Shown one piece after another: positions 20,220 to 29,687 of a stretch of 30,853 nt of DNA (its first letter is position 1; each line of letters begins with the position of its first letter). The stretch lies in NCBI GenBank assembly GCA_036940085.1, contig JALLBK010000045.1, positions 1-30,853 of the forward strand, read 5' to 3'. Source of the stretch: Discostella pseudostelligera (Eukaryota > Bacillariophyta > Thalassiosirophyceae > Thalassiosirales > Thalassiosiraceae). The position numbers were made by a program, and so were the translations under genes. A model generated the notes under the pieces. That model ran no database searches. It was given only the letters and a program-made list of their open reading frames with translations, and had not been told where the DNA came from.

Positions 20220-21686
20220 TTACAACATCGCTTCGCCTAGCATTGCATTCACAAGTTGACGGCCTAATTCAACTGTCGCACTTGCTCCTTGCCCATCCGA
20301 TAATGTGGCATTTACCTCAACAATTTCTGCACTCGCCAGTGATCCACTCTTCACGACATGCTCGGCAACAAAGTGCGCCTCTCGCCAAGTCAGCCCACCT
20401 CGTACCGCAGTGCCAGTCGCCGGCGCATGCATAGGATCGACGGCATCAATATCATACGACAAATGTATTGGACGATTGGGATCATTCTTCAATAAATGTT
20501 CCAAGGCTAAATCCATAACACGTCCTATTCCAAGATGGTCAATATCGTACATGGTGAATGTCTTGATACCAAGTTGTCGTATAAACCGTCGCTCCGCCTT
20601 ATCAATATCACGCAACCCAACATACACCAACGCATCTGGAGATAAGTAGGGTGATGGACCCGGTCCTTCCTCCAACCATTCTAATCCAGGAATGGCCCTT
20701 CTATCGGGAGTTAATTCCTTCATCATAATTCCAAGTGGCATACCATGCATGTTCCCACTCTCGGAGACAGTGGGGGTGTTAATATCGGCATGGGCATCGA
20801 CCCAAATCACGCCAGTTTCGGGTTTGGCACGGAGTATTCCTGCCAATGATCCAATTCCGATACTGTGATCCCCTCCGAGTATGAGTGGGAATCGTCCCAG
20901 CTTTAATTTGGATTCTACCAAGTCCGCGAGAACTTTGGTACCGGCACCAACTTGAATGCTGCAAATCACAGTATTATTAGATTTTTTGACTTAGCACTAG
21001 AGCAAAAATAAGTGATACTATCACAAAATATATACATACCTATTCTTGGCATTTGGATTGTTTCGTAGAGAAGGATTTGCCTTTATTGCTTGTCCACCAA
21101 TAGATGCAAAGTCCAAATCTGGAATATCTTCTACATTCCATCCCAATGCAGCAAGTTCTTCCAGGAGGCCGTGTTCCCGAAGGAGGGCTGGGCCTGAATC
21201 CTACAAGCACACATCAAAAATTGAATCAAAATGAAAGTGCATCAGAAGAGAGCTGTGAGAGAGATGTGGAGTTCCAATGCGACATCGCCGGTATGCATGC
21301 ATGAGTTCTCACCGTCCCAACAAATGGTTGTCCATAGGTCATTGGTGCCCTAATTAAGCAAGCAGAGATTAGAATTCGATTTTATACATCATATGAGTCT
21401 ATTCCACTTCCCTGTACAAACCATCATCAAAAGAACAATTGACGTACCCGATCACAGACACGGTTCGTGGACTCGCCACATGACGAAATAAATGTTCCGA
21501 CTCGACACCCTCCGACGCTAGATGTTGAGAATGGACATTGCCATACCCCATGCCGCCATATTTAATATTATTATCGGATGTGGTAACGATGGTGGTGTGG
21601 TAGAATCGTTTAGTTAGTGTAGAGATGGCCTTGTCTGCCGTGGCAGTATGTCGCGCTACGGAGCGAAGCATTGCCGCCGTCGTCAT
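20220..21686 (-). CDS. ARG: Arginase, probably mitochondrial
   Basis: Arginase hydrolyses L-arginine to ornithine and urea at a Mn2 centre. There are four exons: 21686-21448, 21349-21313 (a 37-nt micro-exon), 21200-21040 and 20958-20220 (391 aa). The introns are 98, 112 and 81 bp. Splicing gives SVIGAPMTYGQPFVGTDSGP, the family N-terminal strand (GAP...GQ...GV..GP). Metal ligands seen are His177 (GGDHSIG), Asp200/His202/Asp204 (DAHADIN) and Asp315/Asp317 (SYDIDAVDP). This last block reads DIDAVDP where DVDGLDP is common. Then come APATGTAVRGGLTWRE and a C-terminal EIVEVN. A basic, Ser/Thr-rich N-terminus (MLRSVARHTATADKAIS) suggests mitochondrial import. Diatoms have a urea cycle, so the role fits. 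Agmatinase is less likely given the arginase-type GTDSGP and VRGGLTWRE blocks. Confidence 0.93.
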
Positions 21687-22172
21687 GGTCAGGCTCCTAT
21701 TTATTTTGCCTCTGGGGATGCAAAAGAAGCGGCAGAAGATATGGCGGGAAGGGACGAAAGATATGGCGGGAAACGATTTTTTAATTTTGAATTTTTATTT
21801 TTAAATGAGCGCTTTATGTAAGACGTGGGAGTCCGTACGTAGAAATAAGGTACTGTTCCTCAACATAGGAAAGTTACAGCGCGTCAGCACGATGTCACAA
21901 AATCCATCCGCGACGGCCCAAAACTTTTGCCCACCATCAAAATCGGCAATCGGCAGCTGCAGCATTTTTCAATTGTCACCATGGCCAACATCGGTTGGTA
22001 GAACATCCATATCCAGTTCGGATTCATTGATCATCAGCCATCGCTCTCGCTCCGTCCTTTGCCTCACCTCGAGCTTGCATGCCTGCCTGCCTCGCGTTTA
22101 GATAAGAGCTTCAATCAACCATCTACCCAACCACCGACACAACAGCAAAACCTCATCAACAGCAACAACAAA
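21687..22172. promoter_or_regulatory. Divergent promoter, arginase / ETF beta, two E2F-like boxes
   Basis: GGCGGGAA lies at 21743-21750 and 21765-21772, 22 bp apart, each preceded by AGATAT. They are followed by an AT-rich patch (21778-21804). No gene was seen in this 486-bp stretch. The CAACAAC leader runs into the ETF beta ATG. Confidence 0.6.
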
Positions 22173-23304
22173 ATGAAAATTCTCGTCCCCATCAAACGCG
22201 TCATCGACTACGCCATCAAAATCCGCGTCGACCCCACGAAGGCCGCCCAAGCCGTGCAACTCAACAATGTCAAAATGAGCATGAATCCCTTTTGTGAAAT
22301 TGCCGTCGAAGAAGCCATACGTCTCAAGGAATCCTCATCTTCACCAACAGCGGCAGAAGTGGTGGCCATCTCCATCGGTCCGAAACAATGCTCCGAAACC
22401 ATTCGTACTGCCTTGGCCATGGGTGCTGATCGGGGGATACATATAGAAACTAAGGCGGATGTTCGGGGGGATTATATTGATATGCAACCGTGGGGGATTG
22501 CACAGTTGTTGAAAGGCGTGGTGGAGAAGGAGGATAATGTGGATTTGGTTTTGATGGGGAAGCAGAGTATTGATTCGGTGAGTAGGTATTTAAGAAAGAG
22601 AGAAAATGATGATCATGATAGTTATGTGGAGGGGAGGAGGGTCGTTGACTTCTTCGGTTATGTTTTTGTTTGCTGCAATTGAACATTTATCATTTGTGGA
22701 GTGTTTGTTTCTCACATGCGCTCTGTCTTTGTGCTCTCATTCGACTGCACCTCCAAGGATTGTGGTCAAACTGGAACAATCCTCGCTGGTCTGTTGAATG
22801 CACCACAGGCAACATTTGCTTCGAATATCGAGCGAGGCGAGGATGGAACTTTTACTGTCGAGCGTGAGACTGATACAGGTGAGAAAATAGTTAGCCAAAT
22901 CAGCCTTTTGCATCTCTCTGTCGTTGATGTTTGGACGCCCATTCTCATTTGCTCCTCCTTTTGACAAACATCATCAATCATCACTATTTTTGTTTATGAT
23001 ACCAGGAACTGAAGTAATAAAGTTGAATCCGACCAATCGTCCAGCAATCATCACATGTGATCTCCGTCTGAATACGCCACGATATCCAACTATGCCGAAT
23101 ATTATGAAGGCAAAGAAGAAGCCGGTACAAACAATTTCGCTGGAGGATATGGCCAAGGAATTAGGTCTGAATGTGAACGATGTGTTGATTCCGAGGAACG
23201 AGGTTGTTCAGGTGTACGAACCACCTCCGAGGAAGGAAGGAGAGATGGTAGCGAGTGTAGATGAATTGATTGGCAAATTGAGGGAGAGAGGGTTGGTTGC
23301 GTGA
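22173..23304 (+). CDS. ETFB: Electron transfer flavoprotein beta subunit
   Basis: This is the mitochondrial matrix partner of ETF alpha; it binds AMP and relays electrons from acyl-CoA dehydrogenases to ETF-QO. There are three exons: 22173-22577, 22758-22878 and 23006-23304 (274 aa). The introns are 180 bp (GTGAGT...CCAAG) and 127 bp (GTGAGA...ACCAG). Splicing restores [20 protein letters not shown] and [12 protein letters not shown]. The start [20 protein letters not shown] is the characteristic uncleaved ETFB N-terminus. [17 protein letters not shown] and [20 protein letters not shown] are family signatures. Length matches the usual ~255 aa. The 180-bp first intron is the longest in the window. 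The gene is divergent from arginase and convergent with the desaturase. Confidence 0.96.
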
Positions 23305-23412
23305 CTGAATGGGTGTGATTGTACAAATTACGAGCTTCTCTACGTCGAGCAGTAAGAATCTTCAGTGCGTAAAGATGAAGTAATTGTCGTTTATTTTATG
23401 CACCTCCGATAT

Positions 23413-24932
23413 TTACTCATCACTCAGAGGTTTCGAAGCCATAGATGCTGTATGTTCAAAGTGCTTTGATATCGCTTCTCTGTATCCAGATACATAATTG
23501 TACGGCACACCATGCTTCTCGCATATCTTCTTCACACCTGAACTCAAAGCGGGCAAGTGGCAATGATTCAAATTCGGAAATAAATGATGTTCAATTTGAT
23601 AATTGAGTCCGCCCGAGAAGTAGTAGCAGAGCAAACTGTCCTTGCCAAAGTTTTGTGCAGTGGCTGCTTGGTGTTTGAAGAAGTTCGTGTCGGATGCATG
23701 GGCACAACTGCTGTTAAGATGATTGATTTGTGAATTGACCATGAAGCAGACGCTGAAAATCGCGTTGGGTACAATGGCCCATATCCATGCTTTCCATTGC
23801 GGGAAGTAAAAGAAGGGCCATACGTGCATGCAGTAAATGTAGAGTATGCGACCGCCAATGTGTGCACCGAGTCGTAGCATTGATGGCTTCTCGCAAGAGA
23901 CGACATTATTGTATGACAGTTTGATGGTTGCCCGAGCATCGTTCAGTATGTTCAAACCGATTCCTGATGCTATCGACCAGACAAATATCATATTCGACAA
24001 CCGTGCTTGATTCAAGTGAGATGTTCGCCATTTGATGCTCTCGTGTTCTCTCATCAGTTGCGGTGCGTGAGCTAGGTCTGGATCTTTGTGGCCGATATTC
24101 GTGTACACATGATGCCCAACAACATGTTGATGGTACCACATCGACGGGCTTGATATAAGTGGGAGCAGATACGTTAGCATTGCGTTCACTCGCCAATTGC
24201 TGCTAAGTGCAAAGTGCGTAGCGTCGTGCCAATAGTTGACGATCGACATCCATGCGAGGATCGGAGTTACGAGAAGGAACGACCACTTTCCTTGCACAAA
24301 TGGTGGCAGGCTGGCGAAGAACAAGCCCAAGAATGACAAAATAACAAGCCACCGCTGATTCGTAGCTTTGGCTGCCTCTGAAACGCTGATTGTTCCCCTT
24401 TCTTTTGCCAAGTTCGAAAAGTGATCAATTACAAGTCGACGCAGATCAGATGCAAATCCATCTTTGTCGATATCAGTCCAATCATAGGGCGATCCATCGT
24501 CCGTATTGTTCCGTGTGTTCAATACTACAGCTTCATTCGGTGCAACCTCGTAACGTGCCAGGATCTGCAGCAGCTTTTTGCGCGGAATGAAATAGTGATG
24601 CGATTCGAACAGTGCCGTTGCGTCTCGTCCATTTGCTAGTCCTATCGAAACTGGGCCACCGGGGTGGTTGAATACAGATATATCGTACCACTTGTTGTGA
24701 ATGCGTGTTAGTAGACGGCGATTTGCTGCAATGCACTGCAAAGTAGGGTAGTACATCTAAAGTAACCAGATGTGTGAGTTGGCAAACACGACGATCAAGA
24801 ACTGCATGGCCATTGCACTCGACTTACCGTCGATGCAAACCAAGCGCCAACTGTTATTGTGAAGACCAATACGCAATTACTACACGCATCCCAATAGAAT
24901 GGATTGTCTCCTGTTGGGAGCGAATCCACCAT
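23413..24932 (-). CDS. Cytochrome b5-fusion front-end fatty-acid desaturase
   Basis: This ER membrane enzyme inserts a double bond between an existing one and the carboxyl end of a polyunsaturated acyl chain. The exons are 24932-24828 and 24756-23413 (482 aa). The first exon (MVDSLPTGDNPFYWDACSNC, then a hydrophobic stretch ending WFAST) is inferred from a 71-bp intron with GTAAGT donor and CTTTAG acceptor. Without it the protein starts at MYYPTLQC (447 aa). The b5 domain has HPGG at 66-69 and HHYF about 20 residues later. Histidine boxes: HDATH 212-216, HVVGHH 246-251 and QIEHH 422-426, with the Gln typical of front-end desaturases. Hydrophobic segments lie between them. The regiospecificity (delta 4, 5, 6 or 8) cannot be told by eye. 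A fragment of an identical copy lies at bases 1-55. Confidence 0.9.
24828..24932 (-). other. Inferred first coding exon of the desaturase
   Basis: This is 35 codons in phase 0 with the next exon. ATG is at 24932, the donor GTAAGT begins at 24827 and the acceptor TTTAG ends at 24757. Its end (CVLVFTITVGAWFAST) is hydrophobic. It shares a 162-bp divergent spacer with TMEM107. It is not needed for a complete b5 domain, so an alternative start at 24756 remains possible. Confidence 0.6.
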
Positions 24933-25094
24933 CAGTCATTCGGTCGGAGAGTGCGAGTGAGATGGAATGCTCCGTATTCTTTTTAAATTCAAAATCTTCT
25001 CGTCGGCACCGTCAGCAAGGATGAGATTCAATGACCATCCGCGTTTGCAAGTACCTTCACTACCTAAGTTCAAGTAGGTATTGGCCGCAACATC

Positions 25095-25794
25095 ATGGCA
25101 AATCCAACATCGAACATCGTTCTACTGATACCTACCCGCTTTGTTATCACGATGGGTCATCTCCTTGCAATTTCATTGGTCAAAGTTTCATTGAACGGCA
25201 ATATTCGTGCCTCGATTGACTATCACTTCTCAGGAAGCAATTCGTAAGTACTTATGGTTGCTCTACGACGATACGAGAGCATCATCGGCATTAGATCTGA
25301 CACCATGCTCACACATGACCGTGAATCTAAGGCTGTATCAAGAACCATATCCAGAAACATACCCAACAGCTCCGGATCAGCCGTATTACCAACAATATCA
25401 GGATTTGCAAAGATCCACCACTGCAGCTATCATCATTGCCTATTTGTGCCTGATAGTAGATATCATAGGGTTGGTGACAGGAATGACAATGTTCATGAAC
25501 CGTATCAATGTGTTTCAGTCATTTGTTCATTTTTGGGGAAGCATCTTCACCTGCTGGTTCGTTTGTAAGTTCCTCTCAAACTCAACTCCACGAATGTTGA
25601 CCATGCACTAACATGCTTCGATTTCCAATGAATGGGCAGTGTATTCAATGAAGGCAGAAACGTTATGGAGCATTGTTGGATGGACAAACGTGCCCACCTG
25701 CATGGTGGAGTTGATCAATATGGCCTTCGTTTACTTGAGAAGAAAACCAATATTTCATGCATCTGGTGCAAGCTCACACACTCACGAGGCTTAA
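25095..25794 (+). CDS. TMEM107: TMEM107-like ciliary transition-zone membrane protein
   Basis: There are three exons: 25095-25243, 25332-25564 and 25640-25794 (178 aa). The introns are 88 bp (GTAAGT...CTAAG) and 75 bp (GTAAGT...GGCAG). The product begins MANPTSNIVLLIPTRFVITM then GHLLAISLVKVSLNGNIRAS. This closely follows the LVPSRFLTLLAHLVVVI...NIQACLP start of TMEM107, a four-pass protein of the MKS module at the ciliary transition zone. Four hydrophobic segments fit: the first above, IIIAYLCLIVDIIGLVTGMT, VFQSFVHFWGSIFTCWFVLY, and the span from WSIVG to AFVYLRRKP, ending like the VTEMALF...LKKKPF tail. A Tyr/Gln/Pro-rich loop after TM1 lengthens it. It implies a ciliated stage. The first acceptor was chosen to keep frame; a nearer CATTAG at 25294 would break it. 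Confidence 0.75.
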
Positions 25795-25947
25795 TAGGGC
25801 TTGATTGAAGTCAGAGTAAAGGATATGCCTCGAGACAATGTCTGTATTTTGCCATAATGCAACATTAGTAAAAAAGTCTGCTATTGATTTACTACTGAAT
25901 CTGTATGCACACACTCACGTTCTTGGGCGGCGACGCCGGTCATCAAA

Positions 25948-27264
25948 TCAATCACCCCTCCTCTCAAATAGATAATGGCTCACCATCCACTCCTCTCCAC
26001 CATTCATTCCAAACAATTCCGCACACGCCAGGTAGAACAATCTCCAATTGACATACCACTCTCGTCCCTTCCCCTTACCATATGCCTCCTCAAGCACTGG
26101 CTCCAACTCTCCACTCTTCCAATGCTTGTCCATCAACGCCAGCCATGCATTGCTCGTCTTCTCATAGTGACTTCCATTCACACGCCAATGATTCGATACT
26201 GAGAAATGTTCTCCAAAGTACAGCAATAGATCGTCAGAGGGCATTGTGCCCCCGGTAAAGAAGGTATCGGCCATCCATCCCTTCTCAAAGTGATAGGTAT
26301 GTCGAATATGAGTAAAGATGTGCACAAAGAGTTTGCCAACCTCAGGTTTGAGAAATCCATGAATCCTCGACAACAACACCGAGTAGTTCTTCATATGCTC
26401 GAACATTTCAATGCTAACCACTCGATCATTGTCTTTAATCTCCTCCAACTTGATTTGTTTGCAATAGTCCACATCATCCCACTTGCTCACATCGCACGTA
26501 ATCACACGTATATTCTCCACATTGTATCCCCGTTCCTTGGCAGTTCTCATAATGTACTCCCGTTGCGAATTGGAATTACTAATCGAAGTAATCTTGCAAT
26601 TGGGAAACTTGGATGCCAAATACAATGTCATGGATCCCCATCCACATCCCAAGTCGACAATACTCATTCCATCTTCAATTTGAGCACGTGCGACGTATAA
26701 TTCCAACATGGCCAATTCACTCGCATTCAAGCTTTCTTCCCACGACATTCCATACCCCTTGCCAAGTGACGATGCCGGGAAGGGCCATAATCCACAACTG
26801 TACTTTTTATGATATCCCAAACACAAATCGTAGAATTTGGCGGGGACCTCATAATGTTGTTCATTGGCCAACTTTGTCTCAATGGCAATCGGCATACTTT
26901 GCAACTCTTGTACAATGGCCATTTTATTCAATTGATCAGCTTCACATCCATGATGACCCAAATCGACCAGGGTATGTCGACAACGAACTCGAATGGCAAA
27001 TCGCAATAGTGCATCCGGCAAAAAGAAAGATGTTACCGGTGAATAGAGTAGAGGCAAACACACATCCGAGAGGTTGGAGAGAAGAGTGGTGGTATGATTG
27101 GCAAGATGGGTTTTGAGTTTGGTAAGGAAGCGAGTGGAGCCGAGAAGGGAGGATAGGAGGTGATAGGAGGAGTAGAGTGCCAGGAGGTGATGGGGGCGGA
27201 TGGCGTCGTAGGTTAGGCTGTGCGAGGAGGAGGGTAGTGGAAGTAGTAGCTTGGAGAAGATCAT
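25948..27264 (-). CDS. CFA-synthase / coclaurine N-methyltransferase-like SAM methyltransferase
   Basis: This is a single exon of 438 aa. The ATG at 27264 is used because the longer frame starts at TTG with no earlier ATG. The N-terminal ~130 residues are hydrophobic/Leu-rich and unassigned, perhaps a targeting or membrane-associated region. Then comes the family-defining NEQHYEVPAKFYDLCLGYHK and KYSCGLW. The SAM motif is SIVDLGCGWGSMTLYLA (GCGWG about residues 206-210), followed by ITSISNSNSQREYI and VSIEMFEHMKNY. The C-terminal half has FVHIFTHI and GWMADTFFTGGTMPSDDLLL, as in plant coclaurine N-methyltransferase-like and cyclopropane-fatty-acid-synthase superfamily enzymes. The acceptor could be a lipid or a small amine; sequence alone does not say. 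It is convergent with TMEM107. Confidence 0.88.
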   Translation of the reverse strand: MIFSKLLLPLPSSSHSLTYDAIRPHHLLALYSSYHLLSSLLGSTRFLTKLKTHLANHTTTLLSNLSDVCLPLLYSPVTSFFLPDALLRFAIRVRCRHTLVDLGHHGCEADQLNKMAIVQELQSMPIAIETKLANEQHYEVPAKFYDLCLGYHKKYSCGLWPFPASSLGKGYGMSWEESLNASELAMLELYVARAQIEDGMSIVDLGCGWGSMTLYLASKFPNCKITSISNSNSQREYIMRTAKERGYNVENIRVITCDVSKWDDVDYCKQIKLEEIKDNDRVVSIEMFEHMKNYSVLLSRIHGFLKPEVGKLFVHIFTHIRHTYHFEKGWMADTFFTGGTMPSDDLLLYFGEHFSVSNHWRVNGSHYEKTSNAWLALMDKHWKSGELEPVLEEAYGKGKGREWYVNWRLFYLACAELFGMNGGEEWMVSHYLFERRGD

Positions 27265-27750
27265 TCTTTTGCTGATATGCTGAGGTAGGTAAAGATCGAT
27301 ATCGAGACGAAGATTAATGAATTCGGTTGATAGAGTAATAGATAGTATCTCTATCGAAGGCGAAGGTCGAAGGAGAATGAAGATGAATCTTTTGCAATGC
27401 GATGACGATCGATCCAATTCCTCTCCATCGTTCTGACTCGATGCAGCTCGATGCTCGATGCGATCTTTGAAAGATCTCTCTCTCTCTCTAGAGAGAGTAC
27501 GAAGCTTGTTGTTTTATTGAGCATGATGTGTGGTGGTCGGTGCGGTCGGTGGTGCGGTGCGGCGCGGGCTGGAATTGTGGCGGGAGACTTCAAAAATGGC
27601 GGGAAGCAAGCTTGGCGAATGTGGCGATGAAAAAGAGCCGCGACAAGCGACTAAGGCGGGAAGAAACCGCAATTACACGTGGCACAAGACACTGGGTCAT
27701 CTTCTGTCCTACAAGTACCAGGTTAAGCCCCACTTGTACATAGATAGGAA
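27265..27750. promoter_or_regulatory. Upstream region of the methyltransferase with E2F-like boxes and palindromes
   Basis: GGCGGGAA occurs at 27598-27605 and 27655-27662, with a near match GGCGGGAG at 27579-27586 and a G-box ACACGTGGCAC at 27676-27686. Nearer the gene lie GATCTTTGAAAGATC (27461-27475), the palindrome CTCTCTCTAGAGAGAG (27482-27497) and repeated GCTCGATGC. No gene was seen. Confidence 0.5.
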
Positions 27751-28083
27751 ATGTTGCACATTTCCAGCTCTAACTCAATAAATCCTACAGGTTCTGCTGC
27801 AGCCATTGCAGATTCTAATTCACCTCCTCGAGATCTTTCTGTCCATATATGGTTTACCCAGGAGCCCAGGAGGGTAGAATGGATATTGACGCCACTAGAG
27901 CACTTGGATCCAAAATTGGAAATTGTGAGGCACACAACAACACACAACAAGCACACAAACACAAACACAACCAGCGCATATCAAGCACACAACAGCAACC
28001 GGGTGGCAGTGAGTGATTATTATTGGCTCCTTTTATCATTAGTGTTGTTGGAGGGGCGGATGGGGGGTAGTTGTTCAGAGTGA
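27751..28083 (+). CDS. Unassigned open frame, doubtful
   Basis: This is a 110-codon frame without recognisable family features. It opens only with a TTG at 27751, so it has no ATG start there. The segment DLSVHIWFTQEPRRVEWILT and the residues after it look protein-like. They are bounded by a possible acceptor (CCTACAG, ending at 27791) and a possible donor (GTGAGG at 27927), so an internal exon or a gene relic is conceivable. The remainder runs into an ACA-rich simple repeat (27931-27985) and is probably non-coding. A minus-strand frame over the same DNA has no better support. Confidence 0.2.
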   Translation: MLHISSSNSINPTGSAAAIADSNSPPRDLSVHIWFTQEPRRVEWILTPLEHLDPKLEIVRHTTTHNKHTNTNTTSAYQAHNSNRVAVSDYYWLLLSLVLLEGRMGGSCSE

Positions 28084-28235
28084 GTGAGAGGCGCCACCAT
28101 GCAACAATCAACAGCGTAGAGTAGCAGTGATGGCGGGGTGGGGTGAAAAACAATTGAATGCATGGAATTGGAGAGATGATCATTGGATGGATCTTTGATA
28201 ACCCTCTTGGTCCAGATCTTAGATAGGCTGACACC

Positions 28236-28543
28236 ATCGGCTGTAGGGCTTGGTCTCGAGGGCCAAATGATGGTCTCGCGAGAGTCAAGACCTAGACCGG
28301 CTTCGAGCATTGAGAGTCTTGAAAAATCGAGAGTTGAATGTGTTCGTGTACTACGCTGTGTGTACATATGCATACTTACTCTACCTACGTTAGATATGGT
28401 ACTTTTACATCGTACTACAAACTGGTCTTGGGCAGTCTCGAAACGACGGAGCCGGTCTCGCGAGAGTCGAGACCAGGTCTCATCTTGAAAAGTCTCGTTA
28501 TCAATCTCGAAATTTCGTACTGAGACCAAGTCCTAATCGGCTG
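28236..28543. mobile_element. hAT-type MITE with 8-bp target-site duplication
   Basis: The element spans 28244-28535 (292 bp). Its ends are 14-bp terminal inverted repeats: TAGGGCTTGGTCTC on the left (28244-28257) and, read inward from the right, TAGGACTTGGTCTC (28522-28535), with one mismatch. It is flanked by the perfect 8-bp direct repeat ATCGGCTG at 28236-28243 and 28536-28543. An 8-bp duplication plus TAGGG-type ends are hallmarks of the hAT superfamily. No transposase fits inside, so it is non-autonomous. Inside are two near-identical subterminal blocks, GGTCTCGCGAGAGTC at 28272 and 28454, plus further GTCTCG copies that could be transposase-binding sites. The near-perfect ends and intact duplication suggest fairly recent insertion. 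Confidence 0.9.
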
Positions 28544-29687
28544 CCAACAGAGCCTTATTGAGCCTTATCCTCCTCTGATGTCATGATGTTTAGCACTGAG
28601 AATTCTAGTTACCACTGCTGCAATTAATTACGCTGGGAGGATGGTGCGGTACAGATGGATATGATTAAGATCAACACTTCAACAATCGATTAGTATGATC
28701 GCATTCCCCAATCATTGGTCCAAGATATTGGCATTGTTGATGTCATCACATGGAGGAACGACTGCTAGCCAATAATTTTTTTGTAGGAGTATATAATCAA
28801 TGCATATGAAGTAGGAGTATTAGGTAGTATTATTAAACATTAATTTTCAATAATGGTATTGTCTCGATTAATAGTGATAATTGAATGCCCAAATAATGGT
28901 CATTGGACAAGATATCGCAGGAGGTCATCATAAGCCTCATCATCTATTGTCGGCTCAATTTTGGTGGTGATTCTTAGACAGATATTGAGCACGACAGTAT
29001 GGTCAAACGCCGCTGAGGAGGGTAGGATGTGCGGCATATGCCATGGTGTTTGTGCATATTTCTAGGTGTATTGTGGCCTTGAGCTTCCATGCGTCATCAG
29101 TCTGAATATGGCTTGCCAAATTCCTACGTTGCATTGGTATGTGTCACCAAAGTCCCCACCCCAGTACCAGAAAAAAAATCCGTTCAAACATTTGGTGGGG
29201 CTTATCTCCCGGCATATATGGTAAGTGAGAAGTGAGCTCACACTTTTTGGCTTCTATGAATGGACAAATTTCAGCAAATCTTTCTCAGTTCTCAATTTGT
29301 CAGTATGACATTGAACGTAATCCAACGTAGGGATTTTCTTCAGACTTAGAGCTTTATGATTTCTCTCTCATTTGCTAGGTTGCCTCTGAAGACAAAATCC
29401 GGTATCTATCGTCAATTGACTTTTTCTCATTGGTCGCTGATTACTTACCAAAACCTTGTAAATTTTGGTAAGACACCAATTGTTTCTCAGATGTATTTTG
29501 TTTTGTTCCAAGAACCAATTAGTTACTACCAGTAATTATATCATTGCAGAAGTAACCAATTGTTAATCATCACCAGTGTACTCTTGCTCAGTATACTAAT
29601 ACTCACATCTGAATCTATTTGTTCATCTCAATATCCACAATGATAGTTTCAATCACAACATTCATTTTATCGACTTATTCAACATAA
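28544..29687. other. Gene-free AT-rich intergenic DNA
   Basis: No coding region, RNA gene or complete element was recognised in this 1.1-kb stretch. Small features are GTAGGAGTAT repeated at 28785 and 28810 and a perfect 10-bp inverted repeat at 29444-29472. Confidence 0.5.
29444..29472. repeat. Perfect 10-bp inverted repeat
   Basis: CTTACCAAAA (29444-29453) and TTTTGGTAAG (29463-29472) flank a 9-nt spacer. The function is unknown; it could be a hairpin or an element end. Confidence 0.7.

Noticed and set aside
25295..25564. Acceptor CATTAG at 25294 as the start of TMEM107 exon 2
   Set aside because: With the GTAAGT donor at 25244 it shifts out of the membrane-segment frame and leaves a 51-bp intron. 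The CTAAG acceptor at 25331 keeps frame and gives an 88-bp intron like its neighbours.
28272..28474. The two GGTCTCGCGAGAGTC blocks as an independent dispersed repeat or regulatory palindrome
   Set aside because: Both lie inside the hAT-like MITE and are better explained as its subterminal repeats.
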